The position numbers and the translations under genes are program-made. From Paralithodes platypus (lineage: Eukaryota; Arthropoda; Malacostraca; Decapoda; Lithodidae), in the NCBI GenBank assembly GCA_032716605.1, contig CM064480.1, forward strand, positions 43,159,346-43,223,345: a stretch of DNA of 64,000 nucleotides, in the 5' to 3' direction. The notes under the pieces were generated by a model. It did no database searches and was not told where the DNA came from. It saw only the letters and a list, made by a program, of their open reading frames with translations. Numbering within the stretch: position 1 is the first letter of the stretch; the number at the start of each line of letters is the position of its first letter. Shown piece by piece: positions 35,130 to 46,689 of this stretch.

Positions 35130-35815
35130 TGACTTGCTGGTCTCCAGGTTCACTGATCTAACTGAATGACTCATCTACTGACTCACTGATCCCTCGACTC
35201 ACTGATCCTCTACCTCACTGATCCCCTGTCGACGCACTGATTCCCCGACTCACTGATCCTCTGACTCACTGATCTGACTCACTGATCCTCTGACTCACTG
35301 ATCCCCTGATTCACTGATCCCCTGACTCACTGATTCCCTGACTCACTGATCCCCTGACTCACTGATCCTCTGACTCACTGATTCCCTGACTCACTGAATC
35401 CCTACTTCACTGATCCCCTAACTCACTAATCCCCTGACTCACTGATCCCTTGACTCACTGATCCCCTGATTTACTGATCCTCTGACTCACTGATTCCCTG
35501 ACTCACCGAACCCCTACCTCACTGATCCCCTGACTCACTGGTCCCCTGACTCACTGATCCTCTGATTCCCTGAATCACTGATTCCCTGAATCACTGATTC
35601 CCTGAATCACTGATTCCCTGAATCACTGATTCCCTGAATCACTGATTCCCTGAATCACTGATTCCCTGACTCACTGAACCCCTAACTCACTGATCCCCTG
35701 ACTCACTGATCCTCTGACTCACTGATTCCCTGACTCACTGATCCCCTGCCTCACTGATCCCCTGACTCACTGATCCTCTGACTCTCTGATTCCCTGAATC
35801 ACTTATCCCCTACAT
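35130..35815. repeat. Second 16-bp minisatellite
   Basis: About 42 units of ctgactcactgatccc with variants. A block of alternating tgattccctgaatcac units at 35570-35660 is locally homogenised. Confidence 0.95.
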
Positions 35816-35819
35816 CATT

Positions 35820-36235
35820 GATTGATTGATATAATTATAGAGTATATACATATATATAAATATATATATATATTGGTATTAAGATATATTTAAAATATTA
35901 TATTATAAAATATTATACGATTGTAAGTAAATCTACCATTAATCTTTCTAAGCTTTGTTATCAGTACCAGAAAAGAATATGTATCATATACCGTCAAAAT
36001 AGAATGTTAGTGTTTGACACGAAACATGTTAATGATGATTTTTTTTTTTGTTTAATAAACTCGTCTCTGACTGCATGGGGATTCGTTTACTAGATTAGAA
36101 CACTTATTTCATAACAACGGTGTATATATATGTGTGTTTTAATATTTGTTTGATTTTACTGTTTTTAAACTATGTAGAACATTCGTTATTTATCAGAAGT
36201 AACAATTCAATTGAAAGGCTAGGACTGTATAATAT
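35820..36235. other. Intron, AT-rich, no feature recognised
   Basis: A short (TA)n lies near 35845-35872. A short (TATC)n at 36236-36252 is the tail of the next LINE. Confidence 0.5.
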
Positions 36236-39200
36236 TCTATCTATCTATCTATTACCTGACGCCGTGATCCCCGAAGGGGTGGGCACGAACGAACCGCCCC
36301 CATGCACCTCTGTCCCCAGTCAGTCGACGCCCCTCCCCCCAACCAGCACCGCCTTCGTTCATATACTTCCTCACTCCAGCCTTCCACCTCTCCTTCGGTC
36401 TACCTCTCCCTCTCAGTCCCTCCACCTCGCTCTCGTACACCCTCTTAGTCATTCTCTCGCTTTCCATACGTTCCATATGGCCGAACCATCTCAAGTTGTT
36501 CCTTTTCACACTTTCCAGAACATCTACCTCCACACCACACCTCCTTCTTACTTCTTCATTAGTCTGTCTATCCCTCCATGTAACTCCGCACGCACTTAAG
36601 TAATTCATTTCCACTGCTCTCACTCTTGGTCTGAGTTTCTCAACCAACGTCCATGCTTCGCTTCCGTAAGTCAGCGTCGGGATTACCACACTGTCATGCA
36701 AGGACTTCTTCACTTCCATACTGACCGCCCTATTTCTTGTTACTGCTTTCAGCGTTCCTACAACCCTCTTCCCCTGTTGTACCCTTTCCCACACTTCTTC
36801 ATCCATAGTCCCATCTTTACTCAACACACTGCCCAGATACTTAAAAGAGTTGACGATCTCCATAGGCTGACCGTTCAGCTTCACCTCACACTCTGTGACT
36901 TCACCCCTTTCGAAGACCATAACCTTGCTCTTCCCCGGATTTACCTTCAAATTCCGTTTTTCGCACACTGTTCCAAACTCATTTACCAGACCCTGCAACT
37001 CCCATTCATTATCACTCATCAGAACTGTATCATCCGCAAACAGCAGTATAGGTAGCTTCCACTCATTTCCCTCCCTTTTCAGCGATACACTAACATTCAC
37101 TGCTCTTGATAGTATTTCTTTCATGACTCCATTCATATATACAGTAAACAACCACGGGGACATCACACACCCCTGTTTCAAACCAACATTCAGGTCAAAG
37201 AACTCGCTCTGCTCACTCTCCACACGTATTGCCGCCTTTGCACCCTCATACATACTCTTCACTGCTTTCAGCAACTTGCCATCTACTCTGTATTTTCTAA
37301 GTAGTTTCCACAAACCTTCTCTATCCACTCTGTCATAGAAAGGCAACATACACCTTGTGTTTCTTCTCCAGATATTTCTCCGCAACACAATTCAGGGTAA
37401 AAATCTGATCTACACATCCTCTTCCCTTCCTAAAACCTCCCTGCTCTTCGCCTATCCATTTCTCCGTTCTCACTCTCACTCTCTCAATCACTACCCTACT
37501 GTATACCTTCCCTACTACGCTTAGAAGACATATTCCTCGGTGGCTACCACACACTCCTCTTTCCCCTTTGCCCTTATATAGGGGGACTATTATGCCAGTC
37601 TTCCAGTCATCGGGTGCACTCCTCTTCTCCCATGCTAGTTTGCACATTTTCCATACCCATTCGATCACTATCTCACCACCATACCTCAACATTTCCCCAC
37701 ACACTCCATCTGTTCCTGGTGCTTTCCCCAACTTCACTCTTTTCATGGCTTCCCACACTTCTGACCTCCTGATCCCCACCTCCTCCTCCACTACTTCTCT
37801 TCTTCTCCCTCCCACACTATATCCAACTATGTTTGCTGGCTCTTCATTCCTTACATTTAGCAACTCATTGAAGTACTCCCTCCATCTTTCGACTCTCTCT
37901 TGCTTCTCGGCTAGCATTCTCCCATTATTATCTTTCACACCCTTACTGTTTCCCTTGCTACCTTCCCTAACTTTCTTGATTTCTTTTCAGAACAGTTTCT
38001 TACTCTCCCTCCATTTTATACTCAGATTCCTTCCAAATTCATCATCTACTCTTCTCTTACTTTCCTTCACTACTCTCTTCACCACCCTCTTTCTCTCCAC
38101 GTACCTCGCTCGTTTCTGTCCGAGTGTAGGAGGTGAGACAGTGAAGCACGGGAACGAGGTGGCTTCAGAGATGGGGGTCGCTTCGGGCCATGAGTGAGAA
38201 CCGTGCCTCATGTGAAGGCAAGATGGCAGGTGCTCGTTGTACTCCACGTGCTTCACATGTCTCACTCCCTAGACTGGAACAAGACCTCACGGGCTTCACT
38301 GCTCATTGTACAGCTGTGAATGTTCAGGCTCTCAGCCTATGCCCGAGAGGGAGTAAGTTGGAATATAGAAAAAAGAAGAAAAAAAAAAGAGAAAAAACAA
38401 CCACTCCCTATATGCTTTCTTCTTTTCTTCCACAGCTATTTTTACCTCTTCTGTCCACCATGCTGTACCTTTCACTCCCCTCCCTCTTCTCCTCACTCCA
38501 CACACCTCCTCACATGCTGCAAAGATCTCTTCCTTAAACACCTTGCTCATCTCCTCCACTTCCTCCATAATTTCCAGGTCGAACCCACCTAGTCGTCTTT
38601 CTACTGCTCTCCTGTACTCTTCCCTGATTTCCTCCTCCTGTAGCCTCTCCACCCTCCTCACCATTCCACCTTCCTCTCGCCTCCCTCCAGCTCTCCTCAC
38701 CCACTTCTTTTGTATCCTAGCCTTAGCTACTACTACATAATGATCAGGCAGACCCCCTCCAATACCCCTATACACCCTAGCATCCATCACAGATTTCTTC
38801 ATTCGTTCATCCACACATACATATCAATCAATGACTTTCGTTCCACCACTGTCTTATCCTTCATCGTCCACATCCGTTTCCACGTGTACCTGTCTATTTT
38901 TCTGTGTCGGAAGAAGGTGTTGGCTATCCACAACCTCCTCCCCACACATACGTCCACAAGTGCACTACCATTCCCATTCACCTCTGACGGTACCCCCCAC
39001 CCTCCCACCACTCCCTCAACTTTCCTATCACCCACCTTACCATTCATATCCCCAATCAGAAATATTATTTCGTTCTTGTCAAACTTATCCAGGCACGCCT
39101 CCACATTCATCCAGAACTCCTCTTTCTCTATTTCACGTTTATCCTCTGTCGGGGCATACACACACACAATCACCCACGTTTGTATTCCTACTTTCATTCT

Positions 39201-39690
39201 CACCCACACAATCCTTGAACCCACAGACCCATACTCTCTTACACATTCCTTCCATTTGTTACTTACAAACAAACGCACACCTTCTCTCGCTGCTCCTTCA
39301 CTCACTCCAGCACACACACCCATTCCACACTCCAACTCTCTCATATCTGAACCTTTCCATTTGGTCTCTGTCATTCCACATACATCCAGCCTGGCATTCA
39401 CTAGCACTTCCAGAACCTCTATCTCTTCTGTGCCATCATTCATGCCACTAACATTCCATTTAGCCATTCTCAGAATGTCTGAAGGAATGTCCTTAGTCGG
39501 TCGTGGTTCGTCAACATAGGGTCCGTCCGCATCCGAGGCTGTTCGTTTGTTTTTCTTTGCTCAGGTATTTTTCACAGGTGGGGGTCGCAAGCCCACCAAC
39601 CCAACCTCTTTAGTCGCCTCTTACGACACACAGAAGGCACGTGGGGCATATTCTATTCCCTTACCCCCAGGGGTCATAATATTGTGCCAC
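36236..39690 (-). mobile_element. RTE-like LINE, nearly full length but inactivated
   Basis: It is read from about 39690 down. The 5' UTR contains gtcgtaagaggcgactaaag. The APE endonuclease runs about 39467-38799: AKWNVSGMND, MTETKWKG, VYAPTEDKREIEKEEFW, FLIGDMNGKVGDR, ANTFFRHRKIDRYTWKR. A frameshift occurs near 38805. A spacer (38814-37940) is interrupted by a SINE at 38109-38400, with an in-frame TGA at about 37990. RT follows: KLGKAPGTDGVCGEMLRYGG, GSHRGICLLSVVGKVYS, a short deletion or frameshift at about 37340-37390, GLKQGCVMSPWLFTVYMNG, ILLFADDTVLMSDNEW (catalytic F-A-D-D), FKYLGSVLSKDGTMDEEV, and the tail LRWFGHMERMESERMTKRVY. It ends in (TAGA)n. Clade assignment rests on motif style only. 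Confidence 0.9.
38109..38400 (+). mobile_element. SINE family A, 5'-truncated, inside the LINE
   Basis: It starts at gtccgagtgtaggaggtgag and is very similar to the reverse complement of 54710-54960. It ends with gtaagttggaatatagaaaa and an A-rich tail. It separates the LINE codons for KKKAYREW from those for RYVERKR, so it is younger than the LINE. No clear target-site duplication was found. Confidence 0.88.
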
Positions 39691-39694
39691 CTTA

Positions 39695-40015
39695 AAATGA
39701 AAGCAATTAGTAGGAATGTTCTCCAATTATACAAACTAAGCTAAACACAAAATGATAAGGAAGTGATGTCACACATGCAAATAAAATGCAACAGATTATC
39801 TCCAGATCATTTTGTCGAAATATAAGTATGGCGTAATATGCTTAAAAGCCGTGTCCCATCTTTACAGTGACTGTCATATTTCTCTCTTCATTTGTGTCGT
39901 ATTTTTGCAAAGGCTCTAGGTATGACAAAGATGCCGGCACTTCTCTAATAAAAAACAACGCATGAATATGCCTAATTTTCGTACACTCGCCTGAAGTGAG
40001 AGGTGGTACAAATCT
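39695..40015. other. Intron, no feature recognised
   Basis: AT-rich unique sequence. Confidence 0.5.
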
Positions 40016-40017
40016 AA

Positions 40018-40224
40018 TCCTTTCATTATTTGGACGCCTTCATATTATTGTTACTAACAGTAGACCATTTTACTCAGCTTCGGAAGGGTCTCTAGGAATA
40101 AAAGGGGTAAAGTATATGTCAGTTATCTCTCTGACTTTCACATTTCCTTCCTAAGCTAAATAACATCTTCAATTAATTGCTAGAATAAAATAAAGAAGTG
40201 CGACCTCGAATACTGAAGGCTTAA
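40018..40224. mobile_element. Foldback MITE family 3 copy
   Basis: The left arm carries gacgccttcatattattg and tagaccattttactcagctt. The right arm is ttccttcctaagctaaataa then aattgctagaataaaa and ends actgaaggcttaaa. Confidence 0.6.
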
Positions 40225-40460
40225 ATCAACTATTCTGATTCAATGAGGAAATATTTTGAAAACTGGTCTTGAAACACATGCGACAACTATTGTTTCCCTC
40301 ACTCATCATTCAAGGTCCCAAATGTATCATCTAGTAGCGTACCAGTTACTTGTGCAGGGGACTGTACAGTATGAAGTTCGTCAAGGTATGGGTGAAGGGA
40401 ACGGATTAATGAGTGTGTGTTGCACAGAACTTCTTAAATGTTTAACTTGTACCTCAGGAA

Positions 40461-40464
<4 letters not shown>

Positions 40465-40502
<38 letters not shown>
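40465..40502. repeat. (CT)n microsatellite
   Basis: About 19 CT units. A second tract lies at 40846-40868. Confidence 0.95.
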
Positions 40503-40505
<3 letters not shown>

Positions 40506-40509
40506 CATA

Positions 40510-41935
40510 AATTAGAGAGAGCTACACGGCCACACCTTTCTCTCGCTTCTACAACTCGGCTCTTTCTCTCTCTTTCTCTTTCGTTTTATCAACTATTTGC
40601 TTCAGATATATTTGGTGCCATTATTATCGAGCTGTATTTGCTATGCCGTTGAGGTATGATTTAATAAGTTAGTCTTACGCAATTGTAATGAACATATTGA
40701 TACACTTTTTAGAATAGCTTATTTTCAAATTTTAATCATATTTTCCTATCCACTGTTCTCTTGTTTCCTGTTTTATGTCTTTCTCTTTTCTGCTCTTCCG
40801 TTATCTGCTAAATGTTCCTTTCCTTTCTTGAATATTCTTCTTCTTCTCTCTCTCTCTCTCTCTCTCTTTCGTGTCCCCTAATCCCTTACTAGCCAGCCCA
40901 TTCTTCTCCCTCCATTCATTTCCCCCCTCATTGCCTTCTCTTACTTTCAACCTAACCTTTTTTCCTTTATCAGAATGTATACTGCACACCCTCTTTTTGT
41001 GTAGTTACTTTTTCTTTCGAATGCTTATAATCGATTGTACTGTAACCGTAATTTATTCTTATAATTTATATACATGGTGATTGTTCGATTGATTTTCTTG
41101 TGTTAGTTCATGCATCATAATAGTATAGAGCATCATTAATATTGTGAAATTTACCCCACTACAACATGGCACTCCCACAAGGGTAACCTACTAAAGTTTA
41201 ACAAACCCATTTCCAGTAAGGTCCCTCACAATAGATACTTTGTTAACCAATAATGTAGAATTGATACAACATTCGCATTTCACTATATGCTAATTATTAG
41301 ACTCGTTCCTGAGAGCATAGGGTATCTAACATTTTGAATACAGAACACACGTTATAGATCCCGTTATACAAATTTGATATACATTCAACTTATTCCCCTC
41401 CCAATCGACACACACGGATACTCTCTCTCTCTGTCTCTCCATTATCATTCCTCTCATTTCCCAAACCCAGCTTTGAAGACGTTCTTTTAGTCTATGTTTC
41501 CACATTGCCTTATTATGCGTAATTGCAGATACACCAGTAGACATACCATTTGCATGTATTTGATACTTCGAAATGTTCGAGCAAAGCATATAAAGTATAT
41601 GCTCCATTTTAAAGATTGCAGTGTTCTCTTTGATTCAATATCACGGCCCCCTGTTCTATTTGAATGATAGCAATCCTTTTGATATAATTAAAATGCAATC
41701 TAGTTGACGTACTACGTACACAATTTGTTTCGCCCTTTCAGACCAGTGCTGATATTAGTAATTTGATAGCTCTACTGTATGACCAGATTTCGTACTACTA
41801 CCTATGCTGATGATATAACTCGCCATCCTTCGCTTTGCATAGGCCGGGACGTCCCGTCAGTGGATCATACAAGGGTGATATTATTCTCTCCCCATATGGC
41901 TCATCTATAAATCTGAATACTCTCCATACCATTAT
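40510..41935. other. Intron, no gene supported
   Basis: T/C-rich DNA to about 40980, then AT-rich unique sequence. No conserved frame or matched repeat was found. Confidence 0.5.
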
Positions 41936-41939
41936 TGTT

Positions 41940-42475
41940 TAATCCATTCCTTCGTCACATTAATTTCCACTTTAATTCCTTTAACTCATCTTTCACCACT
42001 GTATTTCCTCCCATACCTACCATTCAACATCGCCCCCTTCCTTGTCCTATCCCGATACCCCAACCTCAAATGTTGCCCAACACATTCTCCACCTCCTTTT
42101 ACTCACGCCCCATTCCTCGACCCCAATATTTCACACCCCATTCTCCAACACCAAGGACTCACACCCCTATTCCCCAAGTACTCACCACCATTCCCCAACT
42201 TCAAATACTCAAACCCCTTCCCCAATCCCAAGTACGTGCACCCCATCCCCAACCACATATACGCACACCCCGTTCCTCATCCCCAAAGTGACTCACCTCA
42301 TTTCGAAACCCCAAATGACCGCACCCCATTCCATAACCACAATTACTCTCACCCATTCCCCAACCTCAAATTGACCCCCACCCCACCCACATTTCCAACC
42401 CCCAAATTACTCCCCCCCCCCCATTCCCCTACCTTAATGACCCAGACATATCCTTCCCCACCTTAACCACACACA
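41940..42475. repeat. C-rich degenerate minisatellite, unit about 30 bp
   Basis: The phrase ccccattccccaacc...caaatactcacac recurs with drift about 15 times. The Pro/Ser/His-rich frames here are artefacts. Confidence 0.75.
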
Positions 42476-42504
42476 CAATTATGTCCATCTTATCCTCCTG
42501 TTAA

Positions 42505-42712
42505 CTATTTCAGAGAGAAGACTTTTTTTTTATATTATCTGGCTATGTATTAGATGCGTTGATTTCATTTTACGAAGGATCTGCAGGACTCTAATAGCTA
42601 CTTGATATAGTTTATCCTGTACCTGTCCCGTACTACAGGTCCTGCCTAAACTGGATACCTAAACTGGATAAGATTTTCTACTGTTATCCAATTACCAGTA
42701 ACAAATTTCTTT
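42505..42712. repeat. Foldback MITE family 3, weak copy
   Basis: It has ctggctatgtattagatgcg on the left and ctaaactggataagattttc then tactgttatcca on the right. Confidence 0.4.
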
Positions 42713-42786
42713 CGCTACTGTTTTTCTTCTACAACGATAGCCCTTCTCCACACCCACATCCCCATTATATACAATAACTTATCTCT

Positions 42787-42989
42787 TTCAATACAATGAA
42801 GTTTTTTTTTTCCAATTTATTTTGACATTCCTTAGACAATTGTATTGCGTTTTGGAAGACCTGTGAGAGACAAAAGGCTAGGTGCTATAATGCATACCAC
42901 TTATGTTTTTAGTAATCCTCCCTAGGCAAAAATCGTCTAATGTTAGCCAAGATAAATAGAACATTACGTAATTGCAGTGAAAGACTTAA
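42787..42989. repeat. Foldback MITE family 3 copy
   Basis: The right arm aaaaatcgtctaatgttagc then caagataaatagaacattac is clear. The left arm (ccttagacaattgtattgcg) is diverged. Confidence 0.5.
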
Positions 42990-43059
42990 TATCTTTATTC
43001 CGATCTGAAACTGTCTCTTACCTATTTACCACCCCCTTCCTCTCCACACTCTGGTTAGC

Positions 43060-43400
43060 CCTTTCAGTAAGGTCATGCGCCTTTTGTGTTATGTCTATCA
43101 TTAAATTACTTAATTAAGCTCATAAACGGTGCCTTATAATCATTGTTAACAATACCTCTGGTAACACATTTATTACGCTGATACTTTATTGTCACATATT
43201 TGGATGAACTGTAGATGATTTAGTTAAGTTCGATAACGGCCTTTTACAGTAAAGAACTTACCTCCGTATTATAAATACACACTTTGCTTCCCTAACCCTA
43301 TATCGAACAAAGATAATCTAATTCATTAGTTTCACTCCCAACACCAAACACCACCCAATGAAATTAAACAAGTGAGTGATAATTTGTGATAAAGGGCTAA
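43060..43400. repeat. Possible foldback relic
   Basis: ttagccctttcagtaaggtc at the left and gtgataaagggctaaa at the right are inverted. The middle is not clearly paired. Confidence 0.3.
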
Positions 43401-43555
43401 ATACCATCCCGTTTCAGAACAATCGCTTTTTGTTATGCTTATTTCATCCATGAAGGTTTAGGGAAGCACCTAAGTGTAGTTTTAAAATACGGGGTTATTG
43501 TCAGGCAAACCCATAACATTGTCAGAGGAAGTAAACTTATTAATCCCCTCCCCCT

Positions 43556-43556
<1 letters not shown>

Positions 43557-43586
<30 letters not shown>
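43557..43586. repeat. (CA)n microsatellite
   Basis: About 14 CA units. Confidence 0.95.
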
Positions 43587-43589
<3 letters not shown>

Positions 43590-43591
<2 letters not shown>

Positions 43592-44480
43592 AAATCCCCC
43601 TAATGTTTAATGTCTTCCTCACCACCGTCCCCAACACTATAATCCCATTCCTCACCCACTAATTCACCCCAATATCTCCCACAGACCACGTCCATCTCCT
43701 CAACATTCCCCCCCCCCCCAAGACACGTTCACTTCACGTTTCTTTCCCTCTCTACACCTTCGGCACCTCATACTTCTTCCCCTCCCTACTTTCCTAGCTC
43801 TTCCCCAAGCCTACCACAGACCCCATCTATCTCCCCCAATGTTCACCTCCTCACCCCTTCCGGCGTTCACTCTACGTTTATTTACCTCTCTACACCTTCC
43901 TCACCCAAAATGTTTACCCCTCCCTACTCTCCTAGCTCCGCCCCCAAACCTTCCACATACCTCACCCGTCTCCCCTTATCACCTTTATCCCCCTTTCCTC
44001 CGCCTCATTTCTCAATTCCCCCATCTTCATCCCATACTTCTCCTCTTTCCCCAAGCCTCCGAGGGACCTCATTCATCTCCCCATTTTTCACCCTACAGTA
44101 TCCTCCCCTCCCTGCCTCTCCTTCACTCCTTACTCCATCCGTTTCCTACTCTATACTCCCCCATAAAACTCTCATAGACCCTTATCTGCTACTCCTGTTC
44201 ACCACATCTACCCCTCTGTCCTCCCCCTCACCACTCTTTGCCCCCTCTTCTCTTCACCCCATACTCATATCTTTCCCTCTCGCCTCTAGTTCCCCTCAAA
44301 CCTCCAGCAGACTTCACTCATCTCCCTTTTTCACCTCATATACCACCTTTCCTCTCTTTCATCCCTCCTTGACCTCATTCATCACCCCATCCTTCTCCTC
44401 CCCCTCCCTCCCCAACCTAACTCCTGTACACCACCCTCCGCCCCTCTCTCTACATCCCCCCTATCCCTCCCCTCTCATAG
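43590..44480. repeat. Pyrimidine-rich low-complexity tract
   Basis: About 900 bp of C/T-biased + strand. The Pro/Ser/Leu frames are not supported as genes. Confidence 0.85.
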
Positions 44481-44489
44481 TCAGGTAAT

Positions 44490-45235
44490 AAAAGGGGGTT
44501 AGAGTGCTAGAACGACTAATAGAGTTTCAAAGTACCCGCCGCCACCCATCACCGGGGGTCGGAAATACAATACTGGCCGCTTTTTCCACCCTGATTTTAT
44601 CGCCGCCCCCCCATCGGCCCCGGCGCTGAAAGGGAAAATTATGTCGACTTTTAATGGCAGGCGAGGAAAATACAAACTCAACCCCCCTTTGCTCCCCCGT
44701 CCACCCCCTTCTGCCTACCCCCTCCAGCTGCCCCCTTACCGTGAACCAACAAGAAGGGGGGCGGCCGAACAACAAATGTACAGCTAAGCTCAGAAGTTGT
44801 TCCCCACCACAACTTTAATAGATTCTCTCATTATACGAACAAATATTTATCGGCAAAGCTGATTAAAACTTGCTCGGTAAAGTAAATGTTTTGTTAGTGT
44901 GTGATGAGGATGTGTTACATTGCTTTTTACTAGAGGGATAATCAATATGAACGTTACGGGAGTAAGGCCAGTTCTTTGAGTTCTACATTACAGCCAGATT
45001 CAATTGTTCCCGAAAACCTTGATGAAAAGTTGTGATATCAAATTAGGAGAAAAGGAACTAGGCACTCCTCTGTCGAAGTTAACTAAATACTGTAGAACCA
45101 GTTATAGATTATTAAAACGTGATAACTTAGTAATCCGGTTTTCATTAACATATTGAAAACAATTGCATTGTTGCATTCAAACTTTGCTTTTTATGCCAGG
45201 TGTAATGTTTTTATTACAAAATAAACAATAGTTAA
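44490..45235. other. Intron: a GC-rich island, then AT-rich unique DNA
   Basis: 44520-44780 is markedly GC-rich, with CpGs and G/C runs. The open frames on the minus strand there lack recognisable domains. 44790-45235 is AT-rich with nothing recognised. Confidence 0.45.
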
Positions 45236-45239
45236 GTGA

Positions 45240-45380
45240 GGTTGAGAGGTATATGAGTGAAAGTGGAGTTTGGTGGGAGGAGGGGTGCTGGGTGACTGAT
45301 GGGAGAAGTGTTTGGAGGAAATTAATTCGTGGCCACCCCCTCGGGGATCAAGACGCCTGGCAATAGGTAGATCGATACAA
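45240..45380 (+). mobile_element. RTE-like LINE, short 3' fragment
   Basis: tatatgagtgaaagtggagt ... gtggccaccccctcggggat ... ggcaataggtagatcgat parallels the end of the element at 3950-4075 (HPFGDH-type terminus and AATAG-type tail). Confidence 0.75.
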
Positions 45381-45427
45381 AATCGTTGCTAATTATAGGT
45401 AGCCAGCTGTCGTAAAAGTACCGCTTC

Positions 45428-45757
45428 TCAGGTGATACTAGATGGTGTTCATGTTTCTCAGGTGATACTAGATGGTGTTCATGTTTCTCAGGTGATACTA
45501 GATGGTGTTCATGTTTCTCAGGTGATACTAGATGGTGTTCATGTTTCTCAGGTGATACTAGATGGTGTTCATGTTTCTCAGGTGATACTAGATGGTGTTC
45601 ATGTTTCTCAGGTGATACTAGATGGTGTTCATGTTTCTCAGGTGATACTAGATGGTGTTCATGTTTCTCAGGTGATACTAGATGGTGTTCATGTTTCTCA
45701 GGTGATACTAGATGGTGTTCATGTTTCTCAGGTGATACTAGATGGTGTTCATGTTTC
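45428..45757. repeat. Perfect 30-bp minisatellite (11 units)
   Basis: Eleven essentially identical 30-bp units. Because 30 is a multiple of 3, the + strand reads a repeated decapeptide ILDGVHVSQV. The frame has no splice context, no domain and no flanking coding signal, so I call it non-coding. Confidence 0.95.
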
Positions 45758-45764
45758 TTTTACG

Positions 45765-46130
45765 TACCAGCTTGTGCGTAGTGCCTTTATGCTTCATTAC
45801 CTAATGTGATGTGTATAGTTGCCTATAAATATCGCAATGCATACTGCATATTGTACAAGAGCTTGCAGACGTTCTGGTATTTACTACATTATGTACAGTT
45901 ACCTCCAGGTGTTCTGGTACCTACTAAATTGTGCATAAGTGCCACCATGAGTTGTCGTTTATACTATATTGTTAACAGTTACCTACAGGCATTCTGGTAC
46001 CTACTACATTACGTAAAGATGCCACTAGGAGTTCGTCTATATACTCTATTGTGTACAATTGCCTACAGATATTCTGGTGCCTAATATTTTGTGCAAAGTT
46101 GCTACCAAAGTCTGCTTTACCTCAATTGGC
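45765..46130. repeat. Degenerate tandem repeat, unit about 56-60 bp
   Basis: Around six drifted units carry ttgcctacag..(a/g)ttctggt..ctacta.att.tgtac. It follows the perfect array directly but has a different unit. Confidence 0.6.
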
Positions 46131-46134
46131 TACT

Positions 46135-46640
46135 TATTTTAGTTTCTATTGTTCTTAAATAACATTTATAATATATTATTTCTTTGTTTTCGCCACTAAT
46201 GCAAGTTCTAACTCACTATTACAACGTGTTCACATGCAAAACATGCAATTCACTGTTAAATACTATCAAGTTGTATTAAATTCGCCACTGTATTATACAC
46301 AGGTGTGCATAAGAATTCTTTGAGGCACCTGTACTCAGTGTTCTAAACCGAACACTCTCTATAGCTGCAGACCCGACGCCGCTAAGGGTAGCATTCCCCA
46401 AAAAGTGTTTTGGAATTGGTTTTCCAAGTTTTAAAAGCGAACAAAAAAGAGCTACTGTAACAAAACAAAACAAAAAACAAAAAACGGGGGGAGTTAGTGT
46501 GAGGGGTGGAGGAAGTAAAGAAAAGGTTTTGTTAATATTAGATTAGCCTACCCTCGGGACCCGGGCCACACAAGTTTCCCTCGACCACACGAAGATAAAC
46601 AGAGATAACAATGTTGAAATTAATGTCTTTTAAGAAGCCG
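46135..46640. other. Intron, no feature recognised
   Basis: AT-rich, with an aaacaaaacaaaaaac-type run near 46460-46485. Confidence 0.5.
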
Positions 46641-46647
46641 CAGCGGC

Positions 46648-46668
46648 GAGGGGGGGGGGGGGGGGGGG
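46648..46668. repeat. Poly-G run
   Basis: About 19-20 consecutive G residues. Confidence 0.95.
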
Positions 46669-46689
46669 TGAGGGAGAGGGGCTGTGTGG

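Noticed and set aside
43839..44488. Pro/Ser/Leu open frames of 112 and 192 codons
   Set aside because: C/T-biased low-complexity DNA; two frames are open at once, as composition alone predicts.
44499..44775. GC-rich frames as a possible exon
   Set aside because: No acceptor/donor pair in phase and no recognisable protein family. Left as unclassified GC-rich DNA.
45428..45757. CRISPR-like array
   Set aside because: Head-to-tail units without distinct spacers, in a eukaryotic intron. The same applies to the 16-, 22- and 23-bp arrays.
45432..45809. A 125-codon frame of repeated decapeptides as a possible gene
   Set aside because: It is explained by a perfect 30-bp VNTR. No start context, splice sites or flanking coding sequence.
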